64,000 nt of DNA from Paenibacillus sp. TCA20 (GTDB lineage Bacteria > Bacillota > Bacilli > Paenibacillales > Paenibacillaceae), in NCBI RefSeq assembly GCF_000732325.1, contig NZ_BBIW01000014.1, forward strand, positions 1-64,000, read 5' to 3'. Position 1 is the stretch's first letter. Every line of letters starts with the position of its first letter. Below, piece after piece: positions 16,671 to 25,517 of the stretch. The position numbers were made by a program, and so were the translations under genes. The notes beneath the pieces were generated by a model. That model had not been told where the DNA came from. It searched no databases and saw only the letters and a list, made by a program, of their open reading frames with translations.

Positions 16671-17000
16671 ATGAGCAACAATAAAATTACCTCCGACCTG
16701 CTGCGCGGACATACCGATACGATGATATTACGCTTATTATCCGAGGCTGATCGTTACGGATACGAAATCGTCAAATTAATTGCAGAACGTTCAGGCGGAG
16801 AATATGAACTAAAGGAAGCGACGATGTACTCCAGTGTTAGGCGGCTTGAGGCAGATGGCGATATTGAATGGTACTGGGGTGATGAATCGCAAGGTGGAAG
16901 ACGGAAATATTTTAGAATCACCGATAAGGGCAGAGAAACGTATCATCGTAATATAGAAAACTGGGAATATGCGAAGCGAGTTCTTAAGGACTTATTATGA
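16671..17000 (+). CDS. PadR-family transcriptional regulator
   Basis: 109-residue winged-helix repressor. PadR features are plain: the N-terminal HTH (DTMILRLLSEADRYGYEIVK) and the wing motif EATMYSSVRRLEADGDIEWY, then GGRRKYFRITDKG. GGGGGTG lies upstream of the ATG. The next gene follows 16 bases after the stop and carries a HAAS-like domain, a common PadR partner. Such pairs usually answer to membrane or antibiotic signals; the signal here is unknown. Confidence 0.9.
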   Translation: MSNNKITSDLLRGHTDTMILRLLSEADRYGYEIVKLIAERSGGEYELKEATMYSSVRRLEADGDIEWYWGDESQGGRRKYFRITDKGRETYHRNIENWEYAKRVLKDLL

Positions 17001-17016
17001 GGAGCTGATCGATCCT

Positions 17017-17883
17017 ATGGATGAGAAGTTGGTCAATTATTTAAATGCCGTGTTCGCACCGTATGATGGGGTCAAGAGCGTGGAGGAACTGAAGAATGAT
17101 CTGCTCCATGATCTGAATGACCGGTATCGGGAACTCCAAGAGCAGGGCAAGGACGAGCAAACGGCCTTCGAGATGACGATCGATAGTATCGGTGACATCG
17201 AACAAACGGTACAGGAGGTAGCAAGCCTGTCACGCACGCTGGAGAGGCAGGTGCTCACGAACTTCAGTGCGAGTAATTTATCCAAGAGCGACTTTGCTGA
17301 TGTTAAGGTACATAAAGGAAAATTTGCGTCGAGTGCACTGCAGGGATCTGACTTCTCCAACGCGGATTTGACGGGAAGCACGTTCTCGAGCAGCGATGTA
17401 CGAGATGCTAATTTTGATGGAGCGAACCTGACGGACTGCAACTTTTCATCACTTGATCTATCCAATGCGACCTTTAATCAATCCGTTTTGGTACGGACCA
17501 ATTTCAGCGTTTCCAGCTTGAATGGTGTGAGGTTTGTCGGGGCAAGATTGACGGACGTTAAGCTCATCACAACCGATCTTAGAAAGACGACATTTGAGAA
17601 TTGCATCTTCGTTGGGGTGGATTTCAAAAATTCAGACCTCACCGGACTTTGCTTTGACGGACAGAGCTTTACCGGTGTCCGATTTGAGAAGTGTGCTTTA
17701 GCGGGTGCTTCATTTAAAGAAGCGATCTTGCGAGATGTTTCCTTCCAGCCCGGATTTACGTTGACTAAGAAATATTACCGTATGATGAAGACGATATGCT
17801 TCGACAATGCGGTGATGGATAAATTGACTTATGCGGCACTCAAAGGTATGGAAGCGGACTTATCCAAAGTCATCGTTAGATAA
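17017..17883 (+). CDS. HAAS-like domain fused to pentapeptide repeats
   Basis: 288 residues. Residues 1-75 (YLNAVFAPYDGVKSVEELKN, then GKDEQTAFEMTIDSIGDIEQ) match the HAAS/DUF1700 type of domain found beside PadR regulators. From about residue 85 to 250 there are pentapeptide repeats of the A(D/N)LxG kind (SDFSNADLTGSTFSSSDVRD), which fold as a right-handed beta-helix. There is no membrane segment, unlike typical HAAS membrane proteins. The ATG at 17017 has AGGAG twelve bases upstream; a longer frame starting inside padR exists but is unlikely. Pentapeptide proteins can mimic DNA or act as scaffolds; function here is unknown. Confidence 0.8.
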   Translation: MDEKLVNYLNAVFAPYDGVKSVEELKNDLLHDLNDRYRELQEQGKDEQTAFEMTIDSIGDIEQTVQEVASLSRTLERQVLTNFSASNLSKSDFADVKVHKGKFASSALQGSDFSNADLTGSTFSSSDVRDANFDGANLTDCNFSSLDLSNATFNQSVLVRTNFSVSSLNGVRFVGARLTDVKLITTDLRKTTFENCIFVGVDFKNSDLTGLCFDGQSFTGVRFEKCALAGASFKEAILRDVSFQPGFTLTKKYYRMMKTICFDNAVMDKLTYAALKGMEADLSKVIVR

Positions 17884-17963
17884 GCCTTATTAGATATGCC
17901 TTATAAAATAAAGCAGGCAAACAGCAGAATTGAGCAATAGCCGATCAGCTGCACAGGATAAAT

Positions 17964-18001
17964 GAAAGGCCGACCTACATGATTTGCAGGCCGGCCTTTC
18001 A
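17964..18001. terminator. Terminator between convergent genes
   Basis: Thirteen-base stem GAAAGGCCGACCT / AGGCCGGCCTTTC (one mismatch) between the pentapeptide gene and the minus-strand adhA. The T run is weak. Confidence 0.65.
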
Positions 18002-18059
18002 TTTATTCATGACCGAACGAAGACGAGCCCTGAACAGATATGAAACGCATTATTGTTTA

Positions 18060-19100
18060 TTACATCGTGCTCGTATCAATTACGAATCTGTACTTCACAT
18101 CTGAAGCGAGAACCCGCTTGTACGCTTCGTCAATCTGATCGGCCGATATGACCTCAATCTTCGGAGCGATATTGTGTTCTGCACAGAAATCGAGCATCTC
18201 CTGTGTTTCACGGATGCCGCCAATCATGGAGCCTGCGAAGGAACGGCGATGCCCAATGAGAGACATGACATTAAGGGACAGCGGCTCTCCAGGCGCACCG
18301 ACGTTCACCAATGTTCCGTCAAGGGTGAGCAGAGAGAAGTAAGCATCCATATTCAAACTAGCGCTTACCGTATTAATAATTAAATCAAAGGTTCCCGCCA
18401 GTTTCTTGAATGTCTCCGGATCACTTGTAGCATAGTAGCTGTCTGCGCCAAGCTGCAAACCATCTTCCTTTTTCTTTAGAGATTGGGACAGAACGGTGAC
18501 TTCAGCACCCATCGCATGTGCAATTTGAACCGCCATATGACCAAGACCACCCATGCCAACCACAGCGACTTTCTTGCCGGGAGCGGCTTCCCAGCGGCGA
18601 AGCGGCGAATAAGTGGTAATCCCAGCACAGAGTAGTGGAGCTGCTGCATCAAGCTCAATGTTGTCCGGAATCCGGACGACAAAGCCTTCCGTAACGACAA
18701 TATGGGTAGAATATCCTCCTTGTGTAGGTTCACCATACTTGTCCACGCCCGCGTAGGTAGGGATATTTCCCTTAAGACAGTATTGCTCTTCTCCTTTACG
18801 ACAGTTCACACAATCCCCGCACGAGTCAACCATACAGCCAACGCCTACCCGGTCCCCGACTTTATATTTGGTCACTTCGGAGCCTACATCGGCTACGATT
18901 CCTGCAATCTCATGTCCAGGTACGAGAGGGTAGTTCACTTCTCCCCATTCACCGTGAGCAGTATGGATATCGGAATGGCAAATACCTGCATATTTAATTT
19001 CGATCAGGATATCATGGGTATCGAGATCCCGTCTTTTTATTTCAGCTGCTCTAAAGGATTGATCGGGACCATCTACAGCCCGTGCTTTAGCCGTTATCAT
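18060..19100 (-). CDS. adhA: Zinc-dependent alcohol dehydrogenase, AdhA-like
   Basis: 346-residue medium-chain dehydrogenase that interconverts aldehydes and alcohols with NAD(P)H. The catalytic zinc site is visible as GICHSDIH (Cys41) and PGHE; the structural zinc Cys cluster lies in [15 protein letters not shown] (about 95-109); the cofactor fold begins VVGMGGLGH near 188. AGGAGG precedes the ATG. Divergent from a MerR gene of the NmlR/AdhR type, with a shared palindromic operator, as in the B. subtilis adhA-adhR aldehyde response. The gene name rests on that parallel. Confidence 0.87.
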   Translation of the reverse strand: MITAKARAVDGPDQSFRAAEIKRRDLDTHDILIEIKYAGICHSDIHTAHGEWGEVNYPLVPGHEIAGIVADVGSEVTKYKVGDRVGVGCMVDSCGDCVNCRKGEEQYCLKGNIPTYAGVDKYGEPTQGGYSTHIVVTEGFVVRIPDNIELDAAAPLLCAGITTYSPLRRWEAAPGKKVAVVGMGGLGHMAVQIAHAMGAEVTVLSQSLKKKEDGLQLGADSYYATSDPETFKKLAGTFDLIINTVSASLNMDAYFSLLTLDGTLVNVGAPGEPLSLNVMSLIGHRRSFAGSMIGGIRETQEMLDFCAEHNIAPKIEVISADQIDEAYKRVLASDVKYRFVIDTSTM

Positions 19101-19236
19101 AATTGTAACCTCCTAGAGTATAATTTTTATTTTCAAGAGACAGGCCCTATCCAAGGAGAAAGTAAGCTTACTTGTTTAAGGATATCTTTAATTCATTCTC
19201 TGCCTTAGAAACCTCTCTTGCATGTCCATGTTAAAT

Positions 19237-19258
19237 GTTATAGTTAACTCTAAGTCAA
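19237..19258 (-). promoter_or_regulatory. MerR operator/promoter of adhA
   Basis: Minus strand reads TTGACTTAGAGTTAACTATA: a -35-like TTGACT overlapping CTTAGAGTTAACTATAA, an imperfect copy of the palindrome before the MerR gene. A spacer of 18-19 bases to TTAACAT would fit a MerR-type promoter. Confidence 0.6.
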
Positions 19259-19310
19259 GCCACAAAGATCGAGTGTGCAGCAAATTCGTTCCTAAGTCGC
19301 AGGATTTGCT

Positions 19311-19339
19311 TTGACAGTATCTCTAGTCCTTGATAGAAT
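19311..19339 (+). promoter_or_regulatory. Promoter of the MerR gene
   Basis: TTGACA at 19311-19316 and TAGAAT at 19334-19339, spacer 17. The predicted transcription start falls inside the long palindrome that follows. Confidence 0.65.
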
Positions 19340-19341
19340 TG

Positions 19342-19371
19342 CATAGACTTAGAGTTAACTCTAAGTCTATG
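19342..19371. promoter_or_regulatory. Perfect 30-base palindromic operator
   Basis: Two 15-base arms meeting at GTTAAC form a perfect palindrome with core CTTAGAGTTAACTCTAAG. A degenerate copy stands in the adhA promoter. It is placed at the start site of the MerR gene, so autoregulation is likely. Confidence 0.75.
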
Positions 19372-19401
19372 TTTAAGAGAATGGGAGAGTAGTGGATTCG
19401 C

Positions 19402-19812
19402 ATGAAGACATATACGATTAGTGAAGTTGCCAAAGAATTGAACCTTACCCCTTACACGTTACGTTATTACGACAAGGAGGGGCTTTTGCCTTTTGTAGAA
19501 CGTGCAGCCGGTGGAAAAAGATTGTTTAAGGAATCAGACATGGAATCATTAAAAATTATTGAATGTCTCAAATCTACCGGGATGCCGATCAAAGAAATTA
19601 AAAGCTTTATTGACTGGTGCTCGGATGGAGATGCGACGTTACAGCAGAGACATGATATGTTCATCGAACGAAGAGCCACGGTAGAAGCACAGATGGAAGA
19701 ACTGAAGAAGACAATGGAAGTCATTGAACATAAATGCTTATATTACAAGACCGCACTTGATGCCGGAACAGAAGATATTCATAAGACTAAAAAAATGGTG
19801 ATTACACAGTAA
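19402..19812 (+). CDS. adhR: MerR-family regulator, NmlR/AdhR type
   Basis: 136 residues. The N-terminal winged helix (ISEVAKELNLTPYTLRYYDK) is typical MerR, then a dimerisation coiled coil. Cys55 in IIECLKSTGMPIKEI is at the position of the single conserved thiol through which NmlR/AdhR proteins sense aldehydes and other electrophiles. It lacks the metal-binding C-terminal loop of CueR-like proteins. Divergent from adhA, with matching palindromes in both promoters. Likely role: activate adhA under aldehyde stress; inferred from family and context. Confidence 0.85.
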   Translation: MKTYTISEVAKELNLTPYTLRYYDKEGLLPFVERAAGGKRLFKESDMESLKIIECLKSTGMPIKEIKSFIDWCSDGDATLQQRHDMFIERRATVEAQMEELKKTMEVIEHKCLYYKTALDAGTEDIHKTKKMVITQ

Positions 19813-19818
19813 CCCAAA

Positions 19819-19896
19819 GAAACCACCTGAGATGAATTGTACCCTCAATGTCAGCATTGTCTAACTTTGGGGGACACTTCGATCCAGGTGGTTTTC
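19819..19896 (+). terminator. Terminator-like long hairpin after adhR
   Basis: AAACCACCTG pairs with CAGGTGGTTT across a long structured loop, followed by TTTTC. Confidence 0.6.
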
Positions 19897-19997
19897 GTCT
19901 TTAAACTCGGAAATAGACAGGAACTTGAGAGTACTGCATAGAAATAAGGAGAGGAACAATATACCTTCAATCTAGGCAAAGGAATGGATGTGTTCGG

Positions 19998-20693
19998 ATG
20001 CAGAAACGAATCCTGCTGGTAGAGGATGACGTGGAAATCAATCAATTAATCGCAAGTGCGCTTGGACAGGAGAACTATAAAGTAGACACCGCCTTCGATG
20101 GAGAAGAGGCGCTGGCACTTTTTCATTCTATAGAACCGGATTTGCTCCTGCTTGATTTAATGCTGCCTAAGCTGAATGGAATGGAGCTGCTTAGAGCGGT
20201 AAGAGAGACCAGTACCATCCCTGTGCTGATCATCTCGGCCAAAGGAAGTGATCTGGACAAGGCGCTCGGTCTCGGATTCGGTGCAGATGATTACATCAGC
20301 AAGCCATTTTCGATGATCGAATTAACGGCCAGAGTCAATGCAGCGATTCGCAGATCGACGCAGTATCTCCCAACAGACATCAGTTCCCTTCCATCCATAC
20401 TCCATTACAAGGAGCTCTCTCTCGACCTTCATTCTTTTACTGTACAGCTACAGAATAGCACTGTCCAGCTGACCTCCAAGGAATTTCAAATATTGAAGCT
20501 GCTGATGAAGAATCAGAGCCGAGTGTTTACGAAGGAGCAGATGTACAATCTGATCTGGGAAGACGAGTATTATGGTAATGAAAATGTCATTAATGTTCAT
20601 ATTAGAAGACTTCGCGAGAAGATTGAAGAGAATCCTTCCGAGCCTAAGTATATTCGTACCATATGGGGCATCGGTTATAAGCTGGGGGAGTAA
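19998..20693 (+). CDS. OmpR-family response regulator
   Basis: 231 residues. The receiver domain has the acidic pair D10-D11, phospho-acceptor D53 (LLLLDLMLP) and K102 (ISKPF). The C-terminal winged helix runs from about 135 to 229 (LTSKEFQILKLLMKNQ, NVHIRRLREKIEENP). It should bind DNA after phosphorylation by the kinase whose gene starts two bases after its stop. The following ABC transporter genes are the probable target, as in lantibiotic or bacitracin resistance modules. Confidence 0.94.
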   Translation: MQKRILLVEDDVEINQLIASALGQENYKVDTAFDGEEALALFHSIEPDLLLLDLMLPKLNGMELLRAVRETSTIPVLIISAKGSDLDKALGLGFGADDYISKPFSMIELTARVNAAIRRSTQYLPTDISSLPSILHYKELSLDLHSFTVQLQNSTVQLTSKEFQILKLLMKNQSRVFTKEQMYNLIWEDEYYGNENVINVHIRRLREKIEENPSEPKYIRTIWGIGYKLGE

Positions 20694-20695
20694 CC

Positions 20696-21631
20696 ATGGT
20701 GAACTTCCTATATGTCATTATTATCCTATTAATTGGTGTCGTCGTTATTCAATATTTGTCCCGAAGGAGATTGAAGGAAGCGATAACCGACATCAGCACA
20801 AAAATGGATGAAATTATTCGGCTGGAGACGGCGGAAAAGGTACTGCTTCCTACCGGAGAACAGGAGCTGCAGCAGCTGCTAGTCCAGGTCAATCGTCTGC
20901 TCGATCATAATCAGAAGCTAACCGCGGATTATATCAAGGCCAAAGACAGCTTACGCAAGCTGATTGCCAATATGTCTCATGATCTGAAGACGCCGCTCAC
21001 TGTGATATTGGGATATGTAGAGAAATTAAGATACGCGGATCACCTAACGGACGAGGACAGGCACGTCCTGATGGGACGGCTCCATGATAAGGTGTGGAGT
21101 CTGACAGGGCTTCTGAATCAATTTTTCGATCTGGTTAAGCTGGAATCCGACGATTATGTTGTTCCTCTGAGCAAAATTTCACTCAATGAGATATGTAAGA
21201 AGAACATTTTGGATTTTTACGAGCTGCTCTTGGAGAAGAAGCTTCAAGTCGAGGTGGCCATCCCGGAACATCCATTATATATTTTGGGCAATGAGGATGC
21301 TTTGAACCGGGTCATCAGTAATTTAATCTCGAATTCAATCCGGTATGGAAGTGATGGAGGTCTCTTTGGCTTAACACTGCAAGAGCAGGATGGCACGGTG
21401 AGCCTGGAGGTGTGGGATAAGGGCAAGGGAATCGACGAGCACGATCAAGCCAAGGTGTTTGAACGGCTGTATACGCTGGATGATGCTAGAAATCCACAGT
21501 TTCAAGGAAGCGGGCTCGGACTCAGTATATCTAAACGTTTAACCGAAGCGATGAAGGGAACCATTCATTTGAACAGTAGGCCGTATGAGAGAACAAGCTT
21601 TACTTGCCATTTTAAACAAATTACATATTGA
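20696..21631 (+). CDS. Sensor histidine kinase with one short membrane segment
   Basis: 311 residues. One hydrophobic stretch at about 4-21 and no outside domain, then a coiled region and the kinase core: H-box MSHDLKTPLT with His95, N-box NLISNSIRYG, G-boxes KGKGID and GSGLGLSISK. The lack of a sensory domain suggests it reads a signal within the membrane or through the partner ABC transporter, as known for antibiotic-sensing kinases. It starts two bases after the regulator stop, so the pair is coupled. Confidence 0.92.
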   Translation: MVNFLYVIIILLIGVVVIQYLSRRRLKEAITDISTKMDEIIRLETAEKVLLPTGEQELQQLLVQVNRLLDHNQKLTADYIKAKDSLRKLIANMSHDLKTPLTVILGYVEKLRYADHLTDEDRHVLMGRLHDKVWSLTGLLNQFFDLVKLESDDYVVPLSKISLNEICKKNILDFYELLLEKKLQVEVAIPEHPLYILGNEDALNRVISNLISNSIRYGSDGGLFGLTLQEQDGTVSLEVWDKGKGIDEHDQAKVFERLYTLDDARNPQFQGSGLGLSISKRLTEAMKGTIHLNSRPYERTSFTCHFKQITY

Positions 21632-21731
21632 TCTGGATCAGAGGAGAGGTGTTCAACGAGGAGCAGCTCTTTTTTGATTGATGTACGACAGAGATCATTT
21701 TACTCCATTGAACAACTCCTTTTTGTGAAAC

Positions 21732-21785
21732 TTAAGAAATAAGTAAGAAATGGGAAAGAAAAAAGCAAATGTGACTGATTATGAT
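21732..21785 (+). promoter_or_regulatory. Candidate response-regulator site and promoter of the ABC genes
   Basis: Direct repeats TTAAGAAA (21732-21739) and GTAAGAAA (21743-21750) are 11 bases apart, one helix turn, as expected for an OmpR-type dimer. A TATGAT at 21780-21785 could be the -10. Inferred. Confidence 0.45.
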
Positions 21786-21828
21786 AGAAGTAAGAAGAGG
21801 GACGCAGAAATAGAGGAGGAAAGAGAAA

Positions 21829-22752
21829 ATGGATGATGTGGTGATGACGGAACAGTTAACGAAGAAATCTCGTGGCCGGCTGCTTGTATCTGGTGTGAAC
21901 CTTCACCTCCGAAGAGGTGAGATATATGGCTTTCTCGGACAAAACGGAGCAGGTAAAACAACGATCATGAAGATGCTGACCGGCATTATGCGACCTACCT
22001 CAGGTGAGATTATGTTATTTGGCAAAAAACTGACTTCGTCAGAGAAATCTGGACTGAAGCGGGTAGGAAGCATTATCGAGTACCCGATCTTCTTCGAACA
22101 CTTGACGGCGATTGACAACTTGCAGCTTCACTGTGAATACCTGGGCTTTTACGACAAAAAAGCAATACTGCAGGCGATCGATATGGTGCATCTAAATGGG
22201 CAGGAAGGAAAAATGGTCAGTGAATATTCGCTGGGGATGAAGCAGCGCCTGGGCATTGCAAGAGCAATGATCACCAAACCGGAGCTCATTATTCTCGATG
22301 AGCCTACGAACGGACTTGACCCGATCGGTATTAAGGATATGAGGGATTTAATCCGGATGCTGAATAAGGAATATGGAATATCCTTTCTCCTGTCCAGTCA
22401 TATTCTAGGGGAGATTGAGCAGGTAGCAGACCGGATTGGCGTTATCAAGGATGGGAAGTTAGTTAATGAAGTGAATCTTGAAGACATTCGGAAGATGCAG
22501 ACCAATTATATCGAAATTACGACCAAGGATGTGGACACGGCTGCTTTTTTGCTGGAGCATAAACTCCAAATTAACAACATGAAGATAATGAATGATCGTC
22601 AGATACGGATCTATGATCAGCAGATCGCCCAAAGTGAGATTTCGAAAATGCTGATTCTGCATGACGTGGATATTGAGGCCATTCAGAAGCATAGTCATTC
22701 CCTGGAAGACTACTTTTATGGACAAATTCACGGAGGTGGCAAAGTTGGTTAA
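21829..22752 (+). CDS. ABC transporter ATP-binding protein (BcrA/LanF type)
   Basis: 307-residue ATPase. Walker A GQNGAGKTT (37-45), signature SLGMKQR near 143, Walker B LIILDEPTNGLDP and switch His in SSHILGEIEQ. The C-terminal extension after about 210 is typical of BcrA-type exporters for bacitracin-like peptides or lantibiotic immunity. It overlaps the permease start by eight bases. Together with the two-component genes it forms a probable peptide-antibiotic sensing and export module. The ligand is unknown. Confidence 0.92.
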   Translation: MDDVVMTEQLTKKSRGRLLVSGVNLHLRRGEIYGFLGQNGAGKTTIMKMLTGIMRPTSGEIMLFGKKLTSSEKSGLKRVGSIIEYPIFFEHLTAIDNLQLHCEYLGFYDKKAILQAIDMVHLNGQEGKMVSEYSLGMKQRLGIARAMITKPELIILDEPTNGLDPIGIKDMRDLIRMLNKEYGISFLLSSHILGEIEQVADRIGVIKDGKLVNEVNLEDIRKMQTNYIEITTKDVDTAAFLLEHKLQINNMKIMNDRQIRIYDQQIAQSEISKMLILHDVDIEAIQKHSHSLEDYFYGQIHGGGKVG

Positions 22753-23428
22753 GCTCATGGCACTCGAATGGAAGAAGCTGAAGCGCAAGATGGTGATCAG
22801 CGAGGTTGTCATCTATACGTTAGTGATCATGTTTATGCCGATGTTGTTAGTAAGAACGCTCCCTGATTTTGGGCAAAGCTATGAAGCTATGACTACACTT
22901 ATGATGTCGATTCAAATGGGGTTTATTCTGTTCGGAGCTTCACTCATTAATCAGGTAGTCATTGAGGAATACAAATATAAGACGATGTCTCTATCCTTTG
23001 GTTACCCCATAAGCCGGAGAAAGCTAATGCTGGCTAAGGTTCTGTTTATCGCGGCTTTTGTGTTTATCTGTACTTTCGTGTCTTGTATCTTGTCGGGAGC
23101 AGCGACCTTCCTGCTCAATCAGAGCTTGCACTTTATTGAAGGACAGCTGAGTTCAGCGGATATAACAGCCTACTTCAGTCGCAGTTTGATCCAATCCGTT
23201 ATTATCACCCTGGCTAGTCTCATCCCATTCTTTATCTTCGGCGTTTGGCTGAGAGCCACTATTCCCGCGGTTCTATGCGCCATATTCCTGATGCAATTTC
23301 AAAATTTCGGGTTTCTGCTGGATATGGACCTTCATACGAATCTAGTGAACATCGTGTTATGTCTGCTTGGGTTGGGAAGTGTATACCTGGCGATTGCAAC
23401 CGTAGATACCCGTATAGGGGAGATCTAA
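22745..23428 (+). CDS. ABC-2 type permease (BcrB/LanE type)
   Basis: 227-residue membrane protein with about six hydrophobic segments (IYTLVIMFMPMLLVRTL, VLFIAAFVFICTFVSCIL and others). It is the membrane partner of the preceding ATPase. I choose the TTG at 22745 because GGAGGTGG lies six bases upstream and the start overlaps the ATPase stop; ATG at 22757 is the alternative. Only one permease gene is present, so the pump is probably a homodimer. Confidence 0.83.
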   Translation: MVKLMALEWKKLKRKMVISEVVIYTLVIMFMPMLLVRTLPDFGQSYEAMTTLMMSIQMGFILFGASLINQVVIEEYKYKTMSLSFGYPISRRKLMLAKVLFIAAFVFICTFVSCILSGAATFLLNQSLHFIEGQLSSADITAYFSRSLIQSVIITLASLIPFFIFGVWLRATIPAVLCAIFLMQFQNFGFLLDMDLHTNLVNIVLCLLGLGSVYLAIATVDTRIGEI

Positions 23429-23440
23429 ACCGTAATATAA

Positions 23441-23485
23441 ACCAATAGCGATGATCTTCCAAATTGAAGATGATCGCTATTTTTC
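23441..23485. terminator. Terminator between convergent genes
   Basis: AATAGCGATGATCTTC pairs with GAAGATGATCGCTATT, then five T on the plus strand. Confidence 0.85.
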
Positions 23486-23486
23486 A

Positions 23487-24374
23487 TCACAGGTAACATA
23501 ATATGGATTTCTCAATCCAATAGGAGAACACTGTATTTGGGTTATGCTCCTCATAGCTCTTCATCCGCAAGTAGAGCTCCGCTCCATCGGACACATCATG
23601 CCACAAATCCGTAAAGACATAATCATATGCACCGGAGGACAGCTCGCGCTCCGCATACTCGAATGCATCCGCTTGAATGATGCGAATCTTATGTCCATGA
23701 GCAAACTGAGGCAGAATGTGCTTCTTGAACAGTCTAATGACATGCTCATTCGCTTCGACGATGGTGACGCTGCTCACGTTATCTTTTATGGAAACCATAT
23801 AAGCGTAATAGCCGAGACCAAGACCGAAGGTCAGCACATTGCCAAAAGCCGCTTCAACCGGCTCCTTCATCGTTTCGATCTCATTCGGCGTAATGGTCAT
23901 CCAGATCCGGTCATTTTCGAGAACGGCAGGGAACCTGAATTCCTCATCGAAAAAGCCGATCTGCGGAAGCTGCCTTCCCTCCTCCGTACGAATGATGTCA
24001 TTGCATACAAAGCCCTCGTAAGGCTTGTATCGCTCATATTTTAACCGGCTGTTACCGATCTGGACGTTAGGGATCTCAATATTCTTATAGTAGGGATTAT
24101 TGTAGTATTCACTCATATCCAGCTTATGCGTCATACGCATAAAATAATGGTCAAACAGCTCTTTATGATAAGCATGCTCGTTAATATCAAGTCCGAACGC
24201 TCCTGCCAAAATCACGTTAAAGGCATATTCTTCAGTAACACCGTACGCCGTAATTTCCTGAATCTCCTCTGAGGTGATAAGATCAGGCGCTTGATTCAGA
24301 TAATGGCTGAGCAAGGCAAAGACGGTTCGGTTATCCTCTTCAATTTGAGTCCTCGTTTCTTTATCTCGTTCCAT
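23487..24374 (-). CDS. Methyltransferase-like / spermidine-synthase-fold protein
   Basis: 295 residues. From about residue 175 a class I Rossmann fold is seen: glycine motif FGLGLGYYAY, acidic strand end TIVEANEHVI, IIQADAFEY and YDYVFTDLWHD. This order fits SAM-dependent methyltransferases or spermidine synthases. The first 150 residues are acidic and helical and I do not recognise them. GAGGAG six bases before the ATG. It stands alone between two other transcription units. Substrate unknown; a polyamine-type role is possible but not shown. Confidence 0.65.
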   Translation of the reverse strand: MERDKETRTQIEEDNRTVFALLSHYLNQAPDLITSEEIQEITAYGVTEEYAFNVILAGAFGLDINEHAYHKELFDHYFMRMTHKLDMSEYYNNPYYKNIEIPNVQIGNSRLKYERYKPYEGFVCNDIIRTEEGRQLPQIGFFDEEFRFPAVLENDRIWMTITPNEIETMKEPVEAAFGNVLTFGLGLGYYAYMVSIKDNVSSVTIVEANEHVIRLFKKHILPQFAHGHKIRIIQADAFEYAERELSSGAYDYVFTDLWHDVSDGAELYLRMKSYEEHNPNTVFSYWIEKSILCYL

Positions 24375-24456
24375 ATGCGCTCCTCTTCAAAAGGGATTCA
24401 TTAATTCATTAATCGGATGAGTATTTCATCTTCTAAGTCATTCATCTTAAAAATAG

Positions 24457-25266
24457 TTAAAGCGGTGAATCAACGATTTGGTTACGGTACTCTACAGGGG
24501 ATAGGCCGAAATGTGCGCGGAATACCCGGTGAAAATAAGAATAGCTGGCAAAGCCGCATATTTCGGCAATATGCTCCAGCGTCATCTCGTTGCTGTATTT
24601 AATTTGTTCCACGGCTGCCTTCAGCCGGATCTCAATAGCGTATTGGATCATGGTTTTTCCATAATGCTCTTTGAATAAACGAACGGCACTCGATAGACTG
24701 AGCCCCGCGTAGCTTGCTGCTTCCTCCAGCTTGAAGGTGGTTGTCGCATGCTCCTCAATGAATCGCCTTAGCTTTAGCGTAGAGGTTCCTTTTAGTCCAG
24801 TCTGTACATTTTCGGAGATCGCTCTGTCGATGTATAAGCATAAGCCGCGAAGCAGGACATCCTCCAGCTCCGTGTTCTCCTCTAATGAACCCCGTCGTCT
24901 TTCTAATAGCAAATTGCGCCATAGTCCGATAAGCTTCTCATCCAGACCAACCCGGCTGACGGCAGGACGGGATCTTCTTCTGTACCACCAGTCATCAATC
25001 CAGGGTCCTTGGCAGAACAGATAATAGTCTCCGCTGGATAATCGGCCCTCGTTCGCCGGCTCTTCCACGACAAGATGATAGTCATCTCCCGGCTTCAGCA
25101 GCAGAAGGTCTCCAGTGGTGAGCGTGTGCTCTTGACCCAGTGAATACACTTTGCAGCTTCCTTCCGTTTGCAGCCGAAAGAGATAGTGGGGCAATCCGCT
25201 TTTTGTATTTTGAATGAACGGCTTGTAATGATAGGAATAATCGCATAGGAGCAGGGTTGTATCCAC
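24457..25266 (-). CDS. AraC-family transcriptional regulator
   Basis: 269 residues. N-terminal cupin-like sensing part (HTLTTGDLLLLKPGDDYHLV, about 46-65) and C-terminal double helix-turn-helix from about 170 (LEEAASYAGLSLSSAVRLFK, then IAEICGFASYSYFHRVFRAH). The start is GTG with AGGAGG twelve bases upstream. Divergent from the sugar isomerase and dehydrogenase genes, which it probably controls in response to their sugar substrate. Confidence 0.9.
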   Translation of the reverse strand: MDTTLLLCDYSYHYKPFIQNTKSGLPHYLFRLQTEGSCKVYSLGQEHTLTTGDLLLLKPGDDYHLVVEEPANEGRLSSGDYYLFCQGPWIDDWWYRRRSRPAVSRVGLDEKLIGLWRNLLLERRRGSLEENTELEDVLLRGLCLYIDRAISENVQTGLKGTSTLKLRRFIEEHATTTFKLEEAASYAGLSLSSAVRLFKEHYGKTMIQYAIEIRLKAAVEQIKYSNEMTLEHIAEICGFASYSYFHRVFRAHFGLSPVEYRNQIVDSPL

Positions 25267-25517
25267 GGGAACTTTAAACCTCCTGTCAAAATAATGAGCA
25301 AATAGTTCATGTTATGATCATATTGGATATGTTCATTTTAGCCCAATTCGACTTACAATGTAACTAGTTCGATTCAAACGAATGTCGGTGACCCGGATTT
25401 ACGAAAGGGTTTTAGTAAACACCCCAGTTTGGATGCGAACCATTGTAAAAATTAGCGATTTAGTGCATATGCAGATGTTTAAGTTATTTATCCTACGACA
25501 GAAAGAGGTAATAGATC
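25267..25517. other. Divergent promoter region, AraC / isomerase
   Basis: About 250 bases between the AraC gene and the isomerase gene. It contains TTCGATTCAAACGAA, a short inverted repeat at about 25369-25383, as a possible operator. No firm promoter could be assigned. Confidence 0.35.

Noticed and set aside
21655-21680. GAGCAGCTC plus T run as terminator after the histidine kinase gene
   Set aside because: The stem is too short to be convincing; read-through into the ABC genes is possible.
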